From: Phycomyces blakesleeanus NRRL 1555(-)
Taxonomy: Eukaryota; Mucoromycota; Mucoromycetes; Mucorales; Phycomycetaceae
Direction: 5' to 3'
Length of the DNA: 64,000 nt
Assembly: GCF_001638985.1 (NCBI RefSeq)
Contig: NW_017265134.1
Span: forward strand, 372,001 to 436,000
Shown here: positions 11,591 to 26,274 of the stretch, one piece after another
Numbering within the stretch: position 1 is the first letter of the stretch
Layout of the letters: each line of letters begins with the position of its first letter
Notes under the pieces: model-generated
Databases searched by the model: none
Told to the model about the DNA's origin: nothing
The model's input: only the letters and a program-made list of their open reading frames with translations
Position numbers and translations under genes: made by a program

Positions 11591-13345
11591 CTACATTATA
11601 ATACATTCTCGGGATTTGGCATTAAATTTCCCATTAGAATTACATATTTTCATTTTTTGTTTAGATGTTTCATTATCAGGTGTACATATATTATCCAACC
11701 TAATCTTTGCTAGTTGGTTTCCACTGGAAGCTGAGCGCAGATACCATCTTTTAGCCTCTTTTAGGCTTTCTTGGACTCCTACACCAGTCTCAGTATAGTA
11801 TCCTACAGCATATTCTGCTTTTGAAAATCCCTTGTCTGCTGCTCTTCGTGCCCATAGATAAGCTTGAAAGCTATCTTGTTGAAGTATTCCTTCTGCACCT
11901 GTGAGATACCATCCAGACAACGCTAATTCTGACTCTACATCGCCTTGTTCTGCAGCTCTGGAATACCAAGCGATCGATCGACGAGGATTTATGGGACAGT
12001 TTAATGATCCGTTTTCATATGCCAGTCCAAGTCTACGCTGCGAGGGAGCAAATCCATACTGCGCTGCTTGGGTAAATAGCTCACGAGAATAGTCAATATC
12101 AGGGAGGATGTATACGATATTAGTTTGTTCATATATGACACCAAGTTCGTGTAGTGCCTGCGGATGGTCTTGATCCGCTGACTGGGCGGCTCGTCTGATC
12201 CAGGAAACTCCTTCCCGCTCGTTCTTATGGACTCCTAGAAATCCATTCAAAAGAATCATGCCAAGTTTATACATTGACAATGGATCTCCCAATTTGGCTG
12301 CTTTTCTGTAGAATTGTATCGCACGATTATTATCTCGCTTAGTCCCTGTACCGATCTCATAGCATACTGCAACTCTATAACAGCACTGTAAATGATTTTG
12401 TTTGGACCCTTGTAAGTAAAAATTAAATGCTTTTTCGGGGTCAATAGGAGTCTTCATAACACCTGTTCCGTAGCAATTTGCAAGAAAAAACTGAGCTTCC
12501 GAACATCCAGATTTTGCTATGTTTGCATTTGCAGCTAATCTCTTAACAATCTTTTGGGCTTCATGTAACAAAGAGTTTCTTCGTTTTTGAGTAATCCTCT
12601 GATCTCCTTCGTCCGCATATACGTGTGGTGCTGCTTCAACCAGAAACATGGCAAATTCAAGAAGTTCCAGTGGATTAGAGCTCGCTGTTGCTTTTTCACG
12701 TAATCGTGTTATATTTTCAACAGTAAGGGGTGGAAATCTGCTGGGCTTAGCTAGCTTGCCAGAATTAGCAGCTGCCAAAAGAGAGCTCTCTGGAAGGTAT
12801 GTATCATCTACTGCATCCAGGGTGATTACATCGCTGCCTTGCTGTTGTGGATAAAGGTTTGGTGTTTGCGAAATTGGTGTAGTTCGCAAATGAGTAGAGT
12901 TACTAGATCTAGCTCCTAATCTTGATGTCGGTTCTGAGAGTTCGCTCGGTAAATAATGATATTTCGTAGGCGTATTATTAGAGGCCAGATTATCGCATGT
13001 AGTACTCGCAAATAAAGAAGATTCTGTGGTATTAGTTTCTTGAAGGATTTCAAAGGGTTTGTTGTGAAAGGAGTTCTTGTCATCTGGATTTACAGAGCTG
13101 AGGCTTGTGTACGACGTCGGAGATAATTGAATGATTACACTTTCTTGGTACGGATCAGAGCTTTCTTTCGTCTGACTCTTATACTCAGCACCATCAGATT
13201 CAAGAGTTTTGTGAAGATTCGGCAAAGAATTTAAATGAAGTGCCTCATTAGGAAATTCTTTAATGATAAAAGGGAGAAAAGAAGAGACATCGCCCGAATG
13301 ATCAAGTTTTTCTGGTTGCCCAGTTGAATTGATACCATCCGTCAT
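11591..13345 (-). CDS. Sel1-repeat chitin synthase regulator, Skt5/Chs4-like, CaaX-ending
   Basis: A single uninterrupted frame of 584 residues. The first ~210 residues are Ser/Thr-rich and probably disordered. From about residue 215 to 550 there are tandem Sel1-like repeats (A..W...AA..G...A...LG pattern, e.g. AIQFYRKAAKLGDPLSMYKLG and similar units). The protein ends CIIM, a CaaX box predicted to be prenylated. Sel1 repeats plus a C-terminal CaaX are characteristic of Skt5/Chs4 (Csr) proteins, which activate and localise class IV-type chitin synthase at the bud neck or septum in yeasts; membrane association through the lipid is the known role of the box. It converges with the DTW gene (204 bp between the stop codons). 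Confidence 0.88.
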   Translation of the reverse strand: MTDGINSTGQPEKLDHSGDVSSFLPFIIKEFPNEALHLNSLPNLHKTLESDGAEYKSQTKESSDPYQESVIIQLSPTSYTSLSSVNPDDKNSFHNKPFEILQETNTTESSLFASTTCDNLASNNTPTKYHYLPSELSEPTSRLGARSSNSTHLRTTPISQTPNLYPQQQGSDVITLDAVDDTYLPESSLLAAANSGKLAKPSRFPPLTVENITRLREKATASSNPLELLEFAMFLVEAAPHVYADEGDQRITQKRRNSLLHEAQKIVKRLAANANIAKSGCSEAQFFLANCYGTGVMKTPIDPEKAFNFYLQGSKQNHLQCCYRVAVCYEIGTGTKRDNNRAIQFYRKAAKLGDPLSMYKLGMILLNGFLGVHKNEREGVSWIRRAAQSADQDHPQALHELGVIYEQTNIVYILPDIDYSRELFTQAAQYGFAPSQRRLGLAYENGSLNCPINPRRSIAWYSRAAEQGDVESELALSGWYLTGAEGILQQDSFQAYLWARRAADKGFSKAEYAVGYYTETGVGVQESLKEAKRWYLRSASSGNQLAKIRLDNICTPDNETSKQKMKICNSNGKFNAKSRECIIM

Positions 13346-13640
13346 GAGAAATGAGGAAAAGAAAATAAAAATCCACTAAAAAATAGGCTTCCATAATCTA
13401 TCCTTTACATATCACAGATTCTTTGTCAAGCACTCGTTATTTTTGCTTTATCCCCGAGGGTTATCAAGCTTCCATCGACCAAGGCGGTCTTTTGTTGCGA
13501 GGAAGAGACCGTTTCCGGAGACAAACAGCCGGTATCTTAACGCTTCCAAGTTCTCAAAGTAATATACTGTTTGCCATAAATATGAAAAAAAAGTTATATA
13601 CAAACTGTGTACCAATATAAATATATGTAAGATTCGAACA

Positions 13641-14884
13641 TCAATAATCCATTTCCCCTGTATATTCTGTCTCTGCACGGGCTGTAATCGGGTCCTGGGA
13701 TTCTTCTTCGTCAAAATATCTATCATGTGCATCACGTTCTTGTTGTTCAAGATCATCATAAGCCTTGTTTATAGAGTATTAGTTTGTTGCAAAATACCCC
13801 ATATTTATTAGTCACCACTAACCTCATTGTAATCAACGGCGTTATAATCGAAATCAGTCTAGTAATTTTGATAATGGATTAGGATTTACAGTTGGGTCGT
13901 TTAAACTATTAAAGATACTTACATCATTCCCAATTAAGAAACGTTCTTCCATAATACGCACAAACTCTTTTCGTTGATCTTCACGGAATACTATACTTTC
14001 CTCTGTATTTTCAATTATATCAAGGTCATCTGCACTTAAAGAGTCTTCTTTCATCAATTCATCATCATTGATATCCATAGAATATTCTTGCTCAGGAACA
14101 TATGCACCAGTAGCCTTTCCTTTCATCTTTACATCAATCTTTTCTTTTTCTTTTTCTTTTTCATCCTCTTCATCCTCTTCATCCTCTTCTTCCTCTTCCT
14201 CTTCCTCTTCCTCTTCTTCAAATTGTTCTTCTTCTCTTTCTCTAGAGAGTTTCAATTGTTGCTCTACATAGTCTCGATCGATATCACTCAACACACGTTC
14301 TACTAGCTTGACATTACTTGCAAAAGGTTCTGTTCGTTTACTGGCAGGAACATACTGGCCAATAAAATATTCATAGAGTACTGGATCGCGTAGCTGTAAC
14401 GATTCATCTGAAAAATAGTCCGAGTCGCGCAAGGTGGTCTGCAAATACACAAATCGTCTATTGCGTGCATTTGCACGAACACGATTCTTAATATGCCTTG
14501 AAGGTTGGATGTATCCAGCTCGCATAGACGGAGAACTAGTTGGTGAATCCTGTGGACTATCATGCAACATATTACGCAGGTAGAAATCAATTTCGTAGTC
14601 GCCTATTATTGCAGAATAATTCATGAAGCAAGATAATAACAATAAAATTATCACAGTCTTTTTTTACCTCTTAAACCCTCAAATTGTTTCAGTATATTAT
14701 CAGGTAAGTATCTGCCCCATTTACTCAAGAACAACCCGGGATCGCGCTGTAATAGGTTTTTCATTTGTTCCAACTTTTCCTGATCAGTCGGTTCAGTTTC
14801 ACCTCTTTTTAATGTTTTAAATTCAATATCATCTAAATTATTCTGTGCATATGTAAGTACTGAATCTTTGTTTTCTTGATTCAT
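13641..14884 (-). CDS. CCDC97-like (DUF2052) protein
   Basis: Four exons (14884-14668, 14602-13923, 13858-13823, 13763-13641) give 351 residues; the third exon is only 36 nt. Features visible in order: an N-terminal helical region (FLSKWGRYLPDNIL), a conserved-looking block (NRRFVYLQTTLRDSDYFSDE, then MQLRDPVLYEYFIGQY-type residues), a long Glu run around residues 145-165, and a short acidic C-terminal segment (RYFDEEESQDP). This order, with the terminal Y-F-D-E-E element, matches coiled-coil domain-containing protein 97 (DUF2052). The family is conserved and probably nuclear, with reported links to splicing factors; I regard its role as not firmly established. The Glu run is a GAA/GAG microsatellite (14140-14220) and its antisense frames are open, which is an artefact. 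Confidence 0.82.
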
Positions 14885-15586
14885 GGTGATGTGTTTGAGA
14901 TCAAGAGTTGTTTAATTGCAATGCAGAATACAGTGTTCAATTGTTAATTAAATACAGTATTCACGTGACAGTTAAAAGAACACGCATACATAGCCAATCC
15001 AACATGATAAAACAATGGAAACAAAGATTAGTTTTACTATACAATTAAAGAATTTTTGTTTTACTGGTTAATTTCATCTTTTCTTTTAAACAGTATTTTT
15101 TGTCTCTTTGTATATTCTAGTATAGCTCATTGCTCACAACTTCGAAAAGCAATTTCTTTGGTTTTTGTTTTTTTTCTTACACAATTTGCCAAAACACTCC
15201 TTAACATAAATAGTGGATATTGATTTATATAATTAATAGCTAATGCTACTCCAGAAAGTATATATCTATTGTCACCAGCATTAAAAGAAGTTTATATTGA
15301 GATAAAACTTATAAGGCTTAGGTAACATCATTTATTCTGTATCCAAAAATAAAAATAAAAACTTGAAATCAAGGAATATTCAAATTTTATTGTAATATCT
15401 GTGAAGATCAGCTAAAGTTCTCTTTCAGCAGTATCAAAGTCTTTGTCTAAAAATATATCTTTCTCCATCAAAGTTGTGATTTTTGTGGCTATTTCACCAA
15501 TAACCATTTAAAATGTTTCAGCTCCTGGAAAATTTGTATCGTTTCCAAAAAATATCTATCTGTACTCATTTGTATATAGTAATAAG
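14885..15586. other. Intergenic region, no gene seen
   Basis: About 700 bp of AT-rich DNA between the CCDC97-like gene start and the 3' end of the J-protein gene. It holds T-rich tracts and no convincing open frame. It should contain the promoter of the CCDC97-like gene, but no specific element can be named. Confidence 0.6.
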
Positions 15587-16219
15587 CTAATGCTTTTTGT
15601 CTTTGACTTGTTTATCTTTCCATGCTTTATGGGCGTACCAAATGGCTCCCAAGACAATCGACAGTCGCCAAATTCGCGCCCAGACGCTCTCTGTACGAGA
15701 CTTGGTGGTAATCGTAGGCTCTTCATCAATACCAGCTGCTTTTCGTCGGTTCATAGACTGATGAATGCGCTCTTGGCGTCGTCTTTCTTCAGATTCATAG
15801 TGATGTGTAAAATGGGACTGTTGGTTAAAATGCTTGCTTTCACTCTGCTCGGCTTGTGCACGAGCACTTGCTGATCCAGTATTACGCGGCTGACGTGCTC
15901 TAGCATGCCATGACGCTGAAGGTCCATTTTGACGGACATTCCTGACATTTACAGGGGTTTGGTAGTCCATGCTCTCGTCATATTGTCTTCGACTTGCTTC
16001 ATTTCCCAACACAGCATATGCCTCATTTATTTCTAAGAATGCTTTGTGTGCTTCAGGGTTGTTGGGATTCAGGTCAGGATGATATTTTTTGGAAAGACGG
16101 TAATATTGAGATCTAATTGTCTTTTTTTCTGCATTACGATGGATTCCAAGTATGTTATAATGGTGGTCCTTGTTTCGAGAATGGAGTCGAATCGTGGTAT
16201 GAAATGATCGACGGAACAT
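15587..16219 (-). CDS. Mitochondrial membrane-anchored J-domain protein
   Basis: Single exon, 210 residues. The N-terminus (MFRRSFHTTIRLHSRNKD) is rich in Arg and hydroxylated residues like a mitochondrial presequence. A J domain spans about residues 20-85 with the essential HPD tripeptide (KKYHPDLNP), which stimulates Hsp70 ATPase activity. A long, charged, Gln/Ser-rich linker follows, and one probable membrane helix lies near the C-terminus (IWRLSIVLGAIWYA, about residues 183-197), with a short basic tail. This resembles DNAJC30-type mitochondrial J-proteins with a single transmembrane anchor, but the assignment to a particular subfamily is inference. Confidence 0.8.
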   Translation of the reverse strand: MFRRSFHTTIRLHSRNKDHHYNILGIHRNAEKKTIRSQYYRLSKKYHPDLNPNNPEAHKAFLEINEAYAVLGNEASRRQYDESMDYQTPVNVRNVRQNGPSASWHARARQPRNTGSASARAQAEQSESKHFNQQSHFTHHYESEERRRQERIHQSMNRRKAAGIDEEPTITTKSRTESVWARIWRLSIVLGAIWYAHKAWKDKQVKDKKH

Positions 16220-16497
16220 TAATTGAATAAAAGAAAGGCGAGAAAGAAAGAAAGAGGGAGAGAATAATGAAAAAATCGAAAAATATGAATAGTCCGGCTT
16301 GCTTTTCTCTTATGTGGATATGTACGTCTTTGCAATTATGCGTGTGCGTATGTGTGTTTGTTTAGATTTAATATATATATAAGACGAAGAAAAATTGAAC
16401 AGCGATGGATTTGAACCTGAAAAAGGTAGGAAAAATATAGGGAAGATGGGTAGGAGAGGGTAAATGCATTTCGTTGACTTTATAATTGTTTATGTAT

Positions 16498-17967
16498 CTA
16501 CTTCTTGTCCTTTGCCTTATCCTTTGACTTTTCCATCTCTTCAAGAGCTTCTTTAAAGCGAGGGTCATTGGTATCAACACCAGGAAGAGATCCAAGAATG
16601 TCAGACATGGATGCATCATTACTTTGCGCATCATTCATAGAGAGAGCCAAAGCCTTCTGGAGTTCATCTTGATCGTTTGAATCGCCCATTTCAGTATCCT
16701 CATCCTAATAAAAGAAAAGGCATAAAAAAGTCGATGTTTATATCAGTCACTACAACTCCATGTCCAAATCGCGTATAAAACTTGCCTGGACCTGGCCCAT
16801 AGACATAGCCAACGCAGCTTGCAACTCTGCGTCTTCATCTGACATATGTGGTTGATCTACTGGCATACTGGTAGAGCTGGCTGCAGTAGGAGCCGATGAC
16901 TCGCCCTTCTTTGCGGCTTCTGCCTCCTGACGAGCTTTTTCCTCTTCCATCGAAATACGCAATGCCTATTCATTACAGATAAATATTTGACTTATGCCAT
17001 TCTTTCTTTTTAACTCTCACTAAACATAAGTCTTGACTTACAAGAGCAAGTTCGGGATCCAAACTGGGATCAATGCCAAATTCAAATGCACCTCCTCCAC
17101 TTGAGCCAAAGTTAGCTGAGGATCCTTCCTCACCAGAAATGATTGGTGTCGAGATCAACATGTCACTCAACAGATGAGGTCCAGGAGGAATGGTAACCAA
17201 ATGACTGTTTAAAATAAGTTTAGTCCTCACCATCACCAAAAAATAATCAAACCATATGAATGTCGCGAATTACCTGTTATCACTGTTGTTAACACTGTTG
17301 ATAAAGGCCTCAAGTTTGGATGTGTTGGAAGCCTCCTCTCCAAAATTTACAATATCGACAGCAACGTTGTTCTTTTTCATTTTCTTTGCTAGTCGTATCA
17401 ATGTTCTCTCGTCGGTTTCTACTGGGCTGCCCACAAATACGATAATTCTCTGACGCTGATTTTTGTTTTGACGATGCTTCAATGCGAGCTATAATTTTCG
17501 TTGTTACGATCATTTTTTTATAAACAGTAAAAAGCGGTGAGTGGAGATAGGTGACTGAAACGGAGATGATTCGGCATATAGTAGACTACTTTTTTTTGTT
17601 CATACTATACTATTCTATTACCTGAGCAATCTGGATTCCAGTCAATAAGTCTGACTCGCCACCAACACGAACGCCATGAAGTGCACTAAGGATCCTTCCG
17701 ACATCTGATGTTAAGGTTACTAGAACCTCGGGGCTTTTTCCAGCCATGGTCATCAATCCAACTGTGCTTTCAGGATTGGCTTGGGTTTTTGATGAAAAGA
17801 CAAGGTTGACGGCTTCATTCTGGGCTACCAGACGAGTTGGGGAGTAATCACCATTTCTCATCCACTCAGAGTTGTCGACTCTAATGCATTAATATAGGAA
17901 TAAGCGTACCGAATTTATTTTATTTGTTAATCAGTACATACACAATCATTGACGCTTCCAACACCAT
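16498..17967 (-). CDS. RPN10: 26S proteasome ubiquitin receptor Rpn10
   Basis: Six exons (17967-17942, 17880-17622, 17488-17274, 17204-17042, 16965-16786, 16704-16498) give 349 residues. The N-terminal von Willebrand A domain (about 1-190) shows the family's opening ([20 protein letters not shown]) and the [15 protein letters not shown] block. After it come three ubiquitin-interacting-motif-like helices: around 222 ([14 protein letters not shown]), around 265 ([10 protein letters not shown]) and around 295 ([11 protein letters not shown]). The protein links polyubiquitinated substrates to the 19S regulatory particle. Yeast Rpn10 has one such motif and human S5a two, so three is unusual. The intron 16705-16785 has a GC donor (CAG|GCAAGT), the only choice besides a poor GT that keeps phase. 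It is divergent from ATP23, 229 bp apart. Confidence 0.95.
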
Positions 17968-18196
17968 GATGTACTATTATGTATAAACTGAGAAAAGGGG
18001 GGAACTTTTTGGATTGTATTAAGTTCAAAATACTGCGATGCTGCCTTTTTATTGATGTGGTATAACTGTTTAAGCTTCGTTCTTTCTTTACCGAAAAGGT
18101 GAAGGGGAGGAGACAGCAGGATAGAGAAACCTAGACCTTTTAGATAGTAATCTTCTACGCGTACCCTATTTGCTATGCGTGTTCCTTACTCTCTTG

Positions 18197-19229
18197 ATGA
18201 CGAATGGGCTTTCGACGTCATACAGAAGGGGGACTGCTACAGACCTTACGGATCCCGAGCGGTATCTTAAAACAAACCTAAGCGAAGGCGGGGAAACAAA
18301 TCTGGTAAATAACTTGGACTTTGCTTTTTTGGACAATGTACCAACATTCCCCCACATGACTGAATCAGACAGTGAACAACAACGATCCCTCAAGGACATG
18401 AAGCTCCTGGAAAGATGGACAAAATCTTTCCAGTACATGACGAACCGCATGGCTCCCGAAGAGCAGACAAAGTTTAAAGCACAGCTGGATGGAGAGATTG
18501 AAGATTATCAGTGCAAACAATGCGAGACGTGGAAGGATAATCTTGTCAAAAACAGTAAGATTCATTTTTATTTTGTAACTTAGTAGTTTTGTGCGTGGTT
18601 GTGCTTGTGTGCGGAAAATAAAGACTGCTTTATAGAATTCTAGAGTTAATTGCTTTATTGCTGTCCTTCTTCCTTCCCTAGGTGCTCCTGTGCGTTTTAT
18701 GATGGATGAGTTACGGAAAGAAGGAAAGCCTATAACAAAAGACAATTTTGTTTGCAGTCCCTGCGATGAAGATCGTGCTGGTGGCTACAATCCAGAAATA
18801 GGTGTATTGTTGTGCCAGAACAAATTAAATTCAAAGGCCCACCAAGAGCGTACCATGGTACATGAAATGGTTCATATGTATGATGACCAAAAATTCAAGG
18901 TGGATTGGATGAACCTCAGGCACCATGCTTGTAGCGAGGTAAAACAAAAAAAATACATAAAAGGAAACTGATATTTACACACCTGCGTATCTGTTTGGGA
19001 TCACTAGGTTCGTGCGGCTAGTTTAGGTGGGGATTGTGGCATGCTGGCTGAGTTTGGTCGTGGCTTTTACAGCTTTACAAAACAGCATCAAGCATGTGTA
19101 AAGCGTCGAGCAGTATTGTCAGTGCTTTCCAATCCTTCTTGTAAATCCCGGGAAGATGCTGAACGTGCTGTGGCAAGTGTCTTTGACAGCTGCTTTGCCG
19201 ATACCCGTCCATTCGATGAGATTTACTAG
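18197..19229 (+). CDS. ATP23: Mitochondrial inner membrane protease Atp23 (M76)
   Basis: Three exons (18197-18554, 18682-18938, 19008-19229) give 278 residues. The metalloprotease signature HEMVHMYDD (HExxH, two His and a catalytic Glu) lies near residue 180, followed by the family's NLRHHACSE and RAASLGGDC blocks; multiple Cys residues (CKQC, CSPCDED) fit a folded intermembrane-space protein with disulfides. Atp23 processes the Atp6 precursor and assists F1Fo-ATP synthase assembly in the mitochondrial intermembrane space. The ATG at 18197 was chosen because the frame upstream has no other ATG before its stop. No classical presequence is obvious, consistent with intermembrane-space import. 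Confidence 0.93.
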
Positions 19230-19464
19230 AACCTTCTTAGACTTAAACACACACACACAAACATACACAAATATTATTTTTATTATCTTTTTTTTTAAAA
19301 AAAATTGAGAATACAATTGGAATATCTGTAAAAAAATATCTGTGAAATTCATTTTCTCCTTTCTCGGCTGAGAGAGGGCGGAGATTTTGTTTGACCATCA
19401 AACACCTCAAATAAGCAACAGTTCACTTCTCTATTCATCCATTATTTGTAATTAACTTAAACTC

Positions 19465-23142
<3,678 letters not shown>

Positions 23143-23261
23143 AAGAAAGGAAAAAATCGAACTCATTTTATTATATTATATTATTATACATAAACAAAAA
23201 ATAAATAGCATTGAACTGAATAAGAGGAGGAGGAAGAAATGTTCGCATTACGATAAAATAT

Positions 23262-24632
23262 TTACTCGTCTTGACCTGGCAGGATGACGTTACAGTGAAT
23301 CTTGACTACATCATCAAGGTTTTCCATGTCATCGAGACAACGGACAACCTGTTCAAGGGTGTCTTTGTCAGTGATCTCAACAGAAGTGTTTGGTACATAT
23401 GTAGCTTCCATCTGCTGAACTTCATATTTTTGCTGTGTGAGTGCTTGACTGATACTGTTGAGCTGAGCATAATCGCAAGTAATCTATCCACAGGAAAATA
23501 ATAAGTAATCGAGTGTATGTATATATGACTGTAGGTCTGTGTGTTTATGTGCGTTTGTGTACCTCGACAAGATCCTCTTCATCTTCCATATCCTCTGCAC
23601 CAACTTCAATAGCTGAATCCATCATTTCTTCTAATGAATGACCTGTCTCTCCAGAAGCAAAAACAATTTTGCCTTTCTTTTCAAATAACCATCCTACTGA
23701 AGACACTGAACCACTGAATAGAGATATTGAAAAAATAACGTATAAGTGTCTCTATTGTTTGGATTTCGCATTCAAAATAAAATCAAAAAATACAAGTTAC
23801 TTGCCCAAGACGGTTCAAAACTTCTTTAACTTCCTTGACTGTTCTTGATTTCTTATCTGTAACGGTTTCACTGATGAATACAAAGATCAATACCAAAGAA
23901 AAAATAAGGCTTCGGTGTTTTGCAAACATACATGATCATGGCAATGCCACCAGGTCCATAACATTCATAAATGATATCTTCTACAGTATCCTTATCTTTA
24001 TTATTTGCCTACACACAATTATACACAGAATATATTAGAGAAAAAGATAAAATTCAAAGTTCGGATCCAATAAACATTACCTTTTTCAGGGCACCTTCAA
24101 CATTGTCCTTGGGCATACTAGCTGCTTTGGCACGGTTAAGAACAGCTGCTAATCGAGAGTTCATGGCTGCATCCGGACCACCGGCTATATACACATCCAT
24201 TATAATTAACACACACACACACACACATACATACACACACACAAAATTTCACTTGCCTCTGACAGCGGATACAATTTCAAGCGAAATCTTTGAATAAAGT
24301 TTGCTTTTCTTTGCATCTTTGGCACCTTTTGTGTGTTTTACTTTACTCCATTTGTTGTGTCCCTGTCAGATACAACGTTGGAAGGGCAAATTAAGTACAA
24401 GGCAAAAACAGAAACCAAAGAAATAAGTAAAATAAATAAATAAAGTAATTCACCCCTTTGGAATGAGTAACAAGCAAATCAAAATAAATAAAAAAAAAAG
24501 ACTAACAGCAAACCGACGTTGGTCAAAAGGTGAGGCTTTGAGTGTCATTCCTGCCATGACACCAGGTTGAATGGTACGAGTAATGGTGGGTTGACGGATT
24601 AATCCTGTCCATGAACGAAAAAGACTGGCCAT
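23262..24632 (-). CDS. Mitochondrial translational activator, TACO1/YebC family
   Basis: Seven exons (24632-24507, 24362-24257, 24184-24081, 24008-23932, 23870-23805, 23713-23563, 23483-23262) give 283 residues. After an N-terminal mitochondrial-type leader comes the diagnostic [16 protein letters not shown], then [24 protein letters not shown] residues and the C-terminal [14 protein letters not shown] element with IHCNVILPG. YebC/TACO1 proteins act on translation; human TACO1 supports COX1 synthesis in mitochondria and bacterial homologues help ribosomes through polyproline. Two of its six introns (24185-24256 and 23714-23804) need GC donors (GAG|GCAAGT and TTGG|GCAAGT) for the frame to hold. 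The gene is divergent from the cyclin gene, 295 bp apart. Confidence 0.92.
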
Positions 24633-24659
24633 TACAATAATATATTTCTTATATTATAT

Positions 24660-24663
<4 letters not shown>

Positions 24664-24691
<28 letters not shown>

Positions 24692-24697
24692 TGTATC
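24664..24697. repeat. (TATG)n microsatellite
   Basis: About eight uninterrupted copies of a TATG/GTAT tetranucleotide lie in the intergenic space between the divergent TACO1-like and cyclin genes. Confidence 0.9.
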
Positions 24698-24927
24698 TGT
24701 ATAATATATATATATATTTATATACAATTATATGATTTAAATAAATAAATAAATAAAGTTAAAACAACTCTTTTTTTGGAGGCGTTGTTTTTTTTATATG
24801 TTTTTATTTTTGATAAAGATTTCCATACCCATCCATTCATCCCCCACCCACATACACACATAAAAGTCTCCCTTTTTCGGAATAATTTGATCCCCGATTT
24901 TTTTTATCTCTTTCTTCATTTCTTCTA

Positions 24928-26029
24928 ATGACCCGAAATCCCAAACGCTCTATCCTACGTAAAGAACAATCCGAACGAGATCGGATGAAGCATATTATAG
25001 AATCTTCCGTAAGAATGGATCATTTGCAAAACAGAGGTCTAATTAAAGACATTGTACTTTCTTTTTGGTTACTCAACGTAGGGTTATCAACAAAGCTTGC
25101 AGGACGATCTATGCACTCGACGAATCCCTCTTGAACTCATTGGTAATTAATACCATGCATTATGTACTTCTTTTCTCTATAAGAAAAAGAAGAAGAAAAC
25201 CCCCCATATTCATTTGTACAAATAAATAGATTTGGCTGGTGCTTGGATGGCTAGTTGGAATGACGAAAACATTCTGGTGCAGTCTGCTGTGCACGCTTAC
25301 GAGTCTTGGCGGTCGCACGTGAATTTCATTAGACGTACTCTAGTGCGTGCCCAGACTTCTTGCTCATCGCTAGTAGTATGTCTATGGTATATGGACCAGT
25401 TATGCCATGGAAGTCGACATGTAGTACAATGGAAACAACCCAGGGATCTCTTTATGGCATGCATTGTAGTGGCCGACAAATTTTTGGATGATGTGACGTG
25501 GACAAACCTGGATTGGGTCGACCATACACTTGGGGCTTACAGTCTACAACAGATCAACAATCTTGAACGGCAGCTGATGGGTGCTATGCAATATCGGTTA
25601 TTTGTACCCCACACGCATTACGACGACTTTTGCGCTTATCTCGATTTCCGTGTACATGCTCGACAGCTGAATCCGTTCTTGGCAACCGGGTTGTCATACC
25701 ATGATATAAATGTCCTTAGCCAGTCACTTGTACCGCTGTACGCAGATAGACTAAAGTTTACACTAAGGCCGATGGAAGCTATGATGCTACTAGCAAAAAT
25801 TGTGACTGGAATATGTGTAGTATATGCAGCGACTGTAGCTGCAATGGCAACTGTTGTTGTATCGACCGAATATATGCTTGCTCAGTCTCAGTGGACGATG
25901 GCTGGGTGGGAGACCCACTTACAGGAACACATTGTGACCTTGGCAGTGGACTGGATGATCCGCACCGATGGATTGGCCGGCTCAATTCTTGAGAATCCCC
26001 AAGCTTGTCTCGGTATCACATGTCTTTGA
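24928..26029 (+). CDS. Cyclin-box protein, Pcl/Pho80-like
   Basis: Three exons (24928-25008, 25082-25142, 25230-26029) give 313 residues. The exon 1 donor at 25009 (TCC|GTAAGA) and the two short introns were chosen because they alone keep the frame into the last exon. Residues about 75-175 match a cyclin N-terminal box: SSLVVCLWYMDQL, then RDLFMACIVVADKFLDD, then LQQINNLERQLMGAMQYRLFV. This pattern (VADKFLDD and ERQLMGAMQYRL) is that of Pcl/Pho80/Clg1-type fungal cyclins, which activate Pho85-like CDKs in phosphate, glycogen or polarity control. The C-terminal half is hydrophobic and not clearly domain-assigned. Which CDK it partners is unknown. Confidence 0.8.
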
Positions 26030-26274
26030 TGTCCTGAATAAACATATATATTCTTTTATTCTATCCCCGCCAGAGCGCACATCTTCTCCTTCTCCTTACT
26101 TATTGTTCGTATTATTTTCTTACCACTTTTACTATACTTCTCTCTCTACCTCTATCTATCTTTTTTTTTTACCTGTTACGTACAAATACAAATACATTTA
26201 TTTATATTTATATTTAGATATTTAGATAATATACATATACATATAGAGATACGGCAGATCCCTATTCACTTCTT

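Noticed and set aside
14068..14306. Open frames rich in Ser or Phe antisense to the CCDC97-like gene
   Set aside because: They are the complement of the GAA/GAG microsatellite that encodes the Glu run; no other coding signal.
16380..16450. A GGTTCAAATCC-like B-box on the minus strand resembling a tRNA T-arm
   Set aside because: The flanks do not form a T stem or acceptor stem, and no cloverleaf can be drawn.
18170..18196. Upstream extension of ATP23 to 18170
   Set aside because: That codon is TTG; the first ATG in frame is at 18197.
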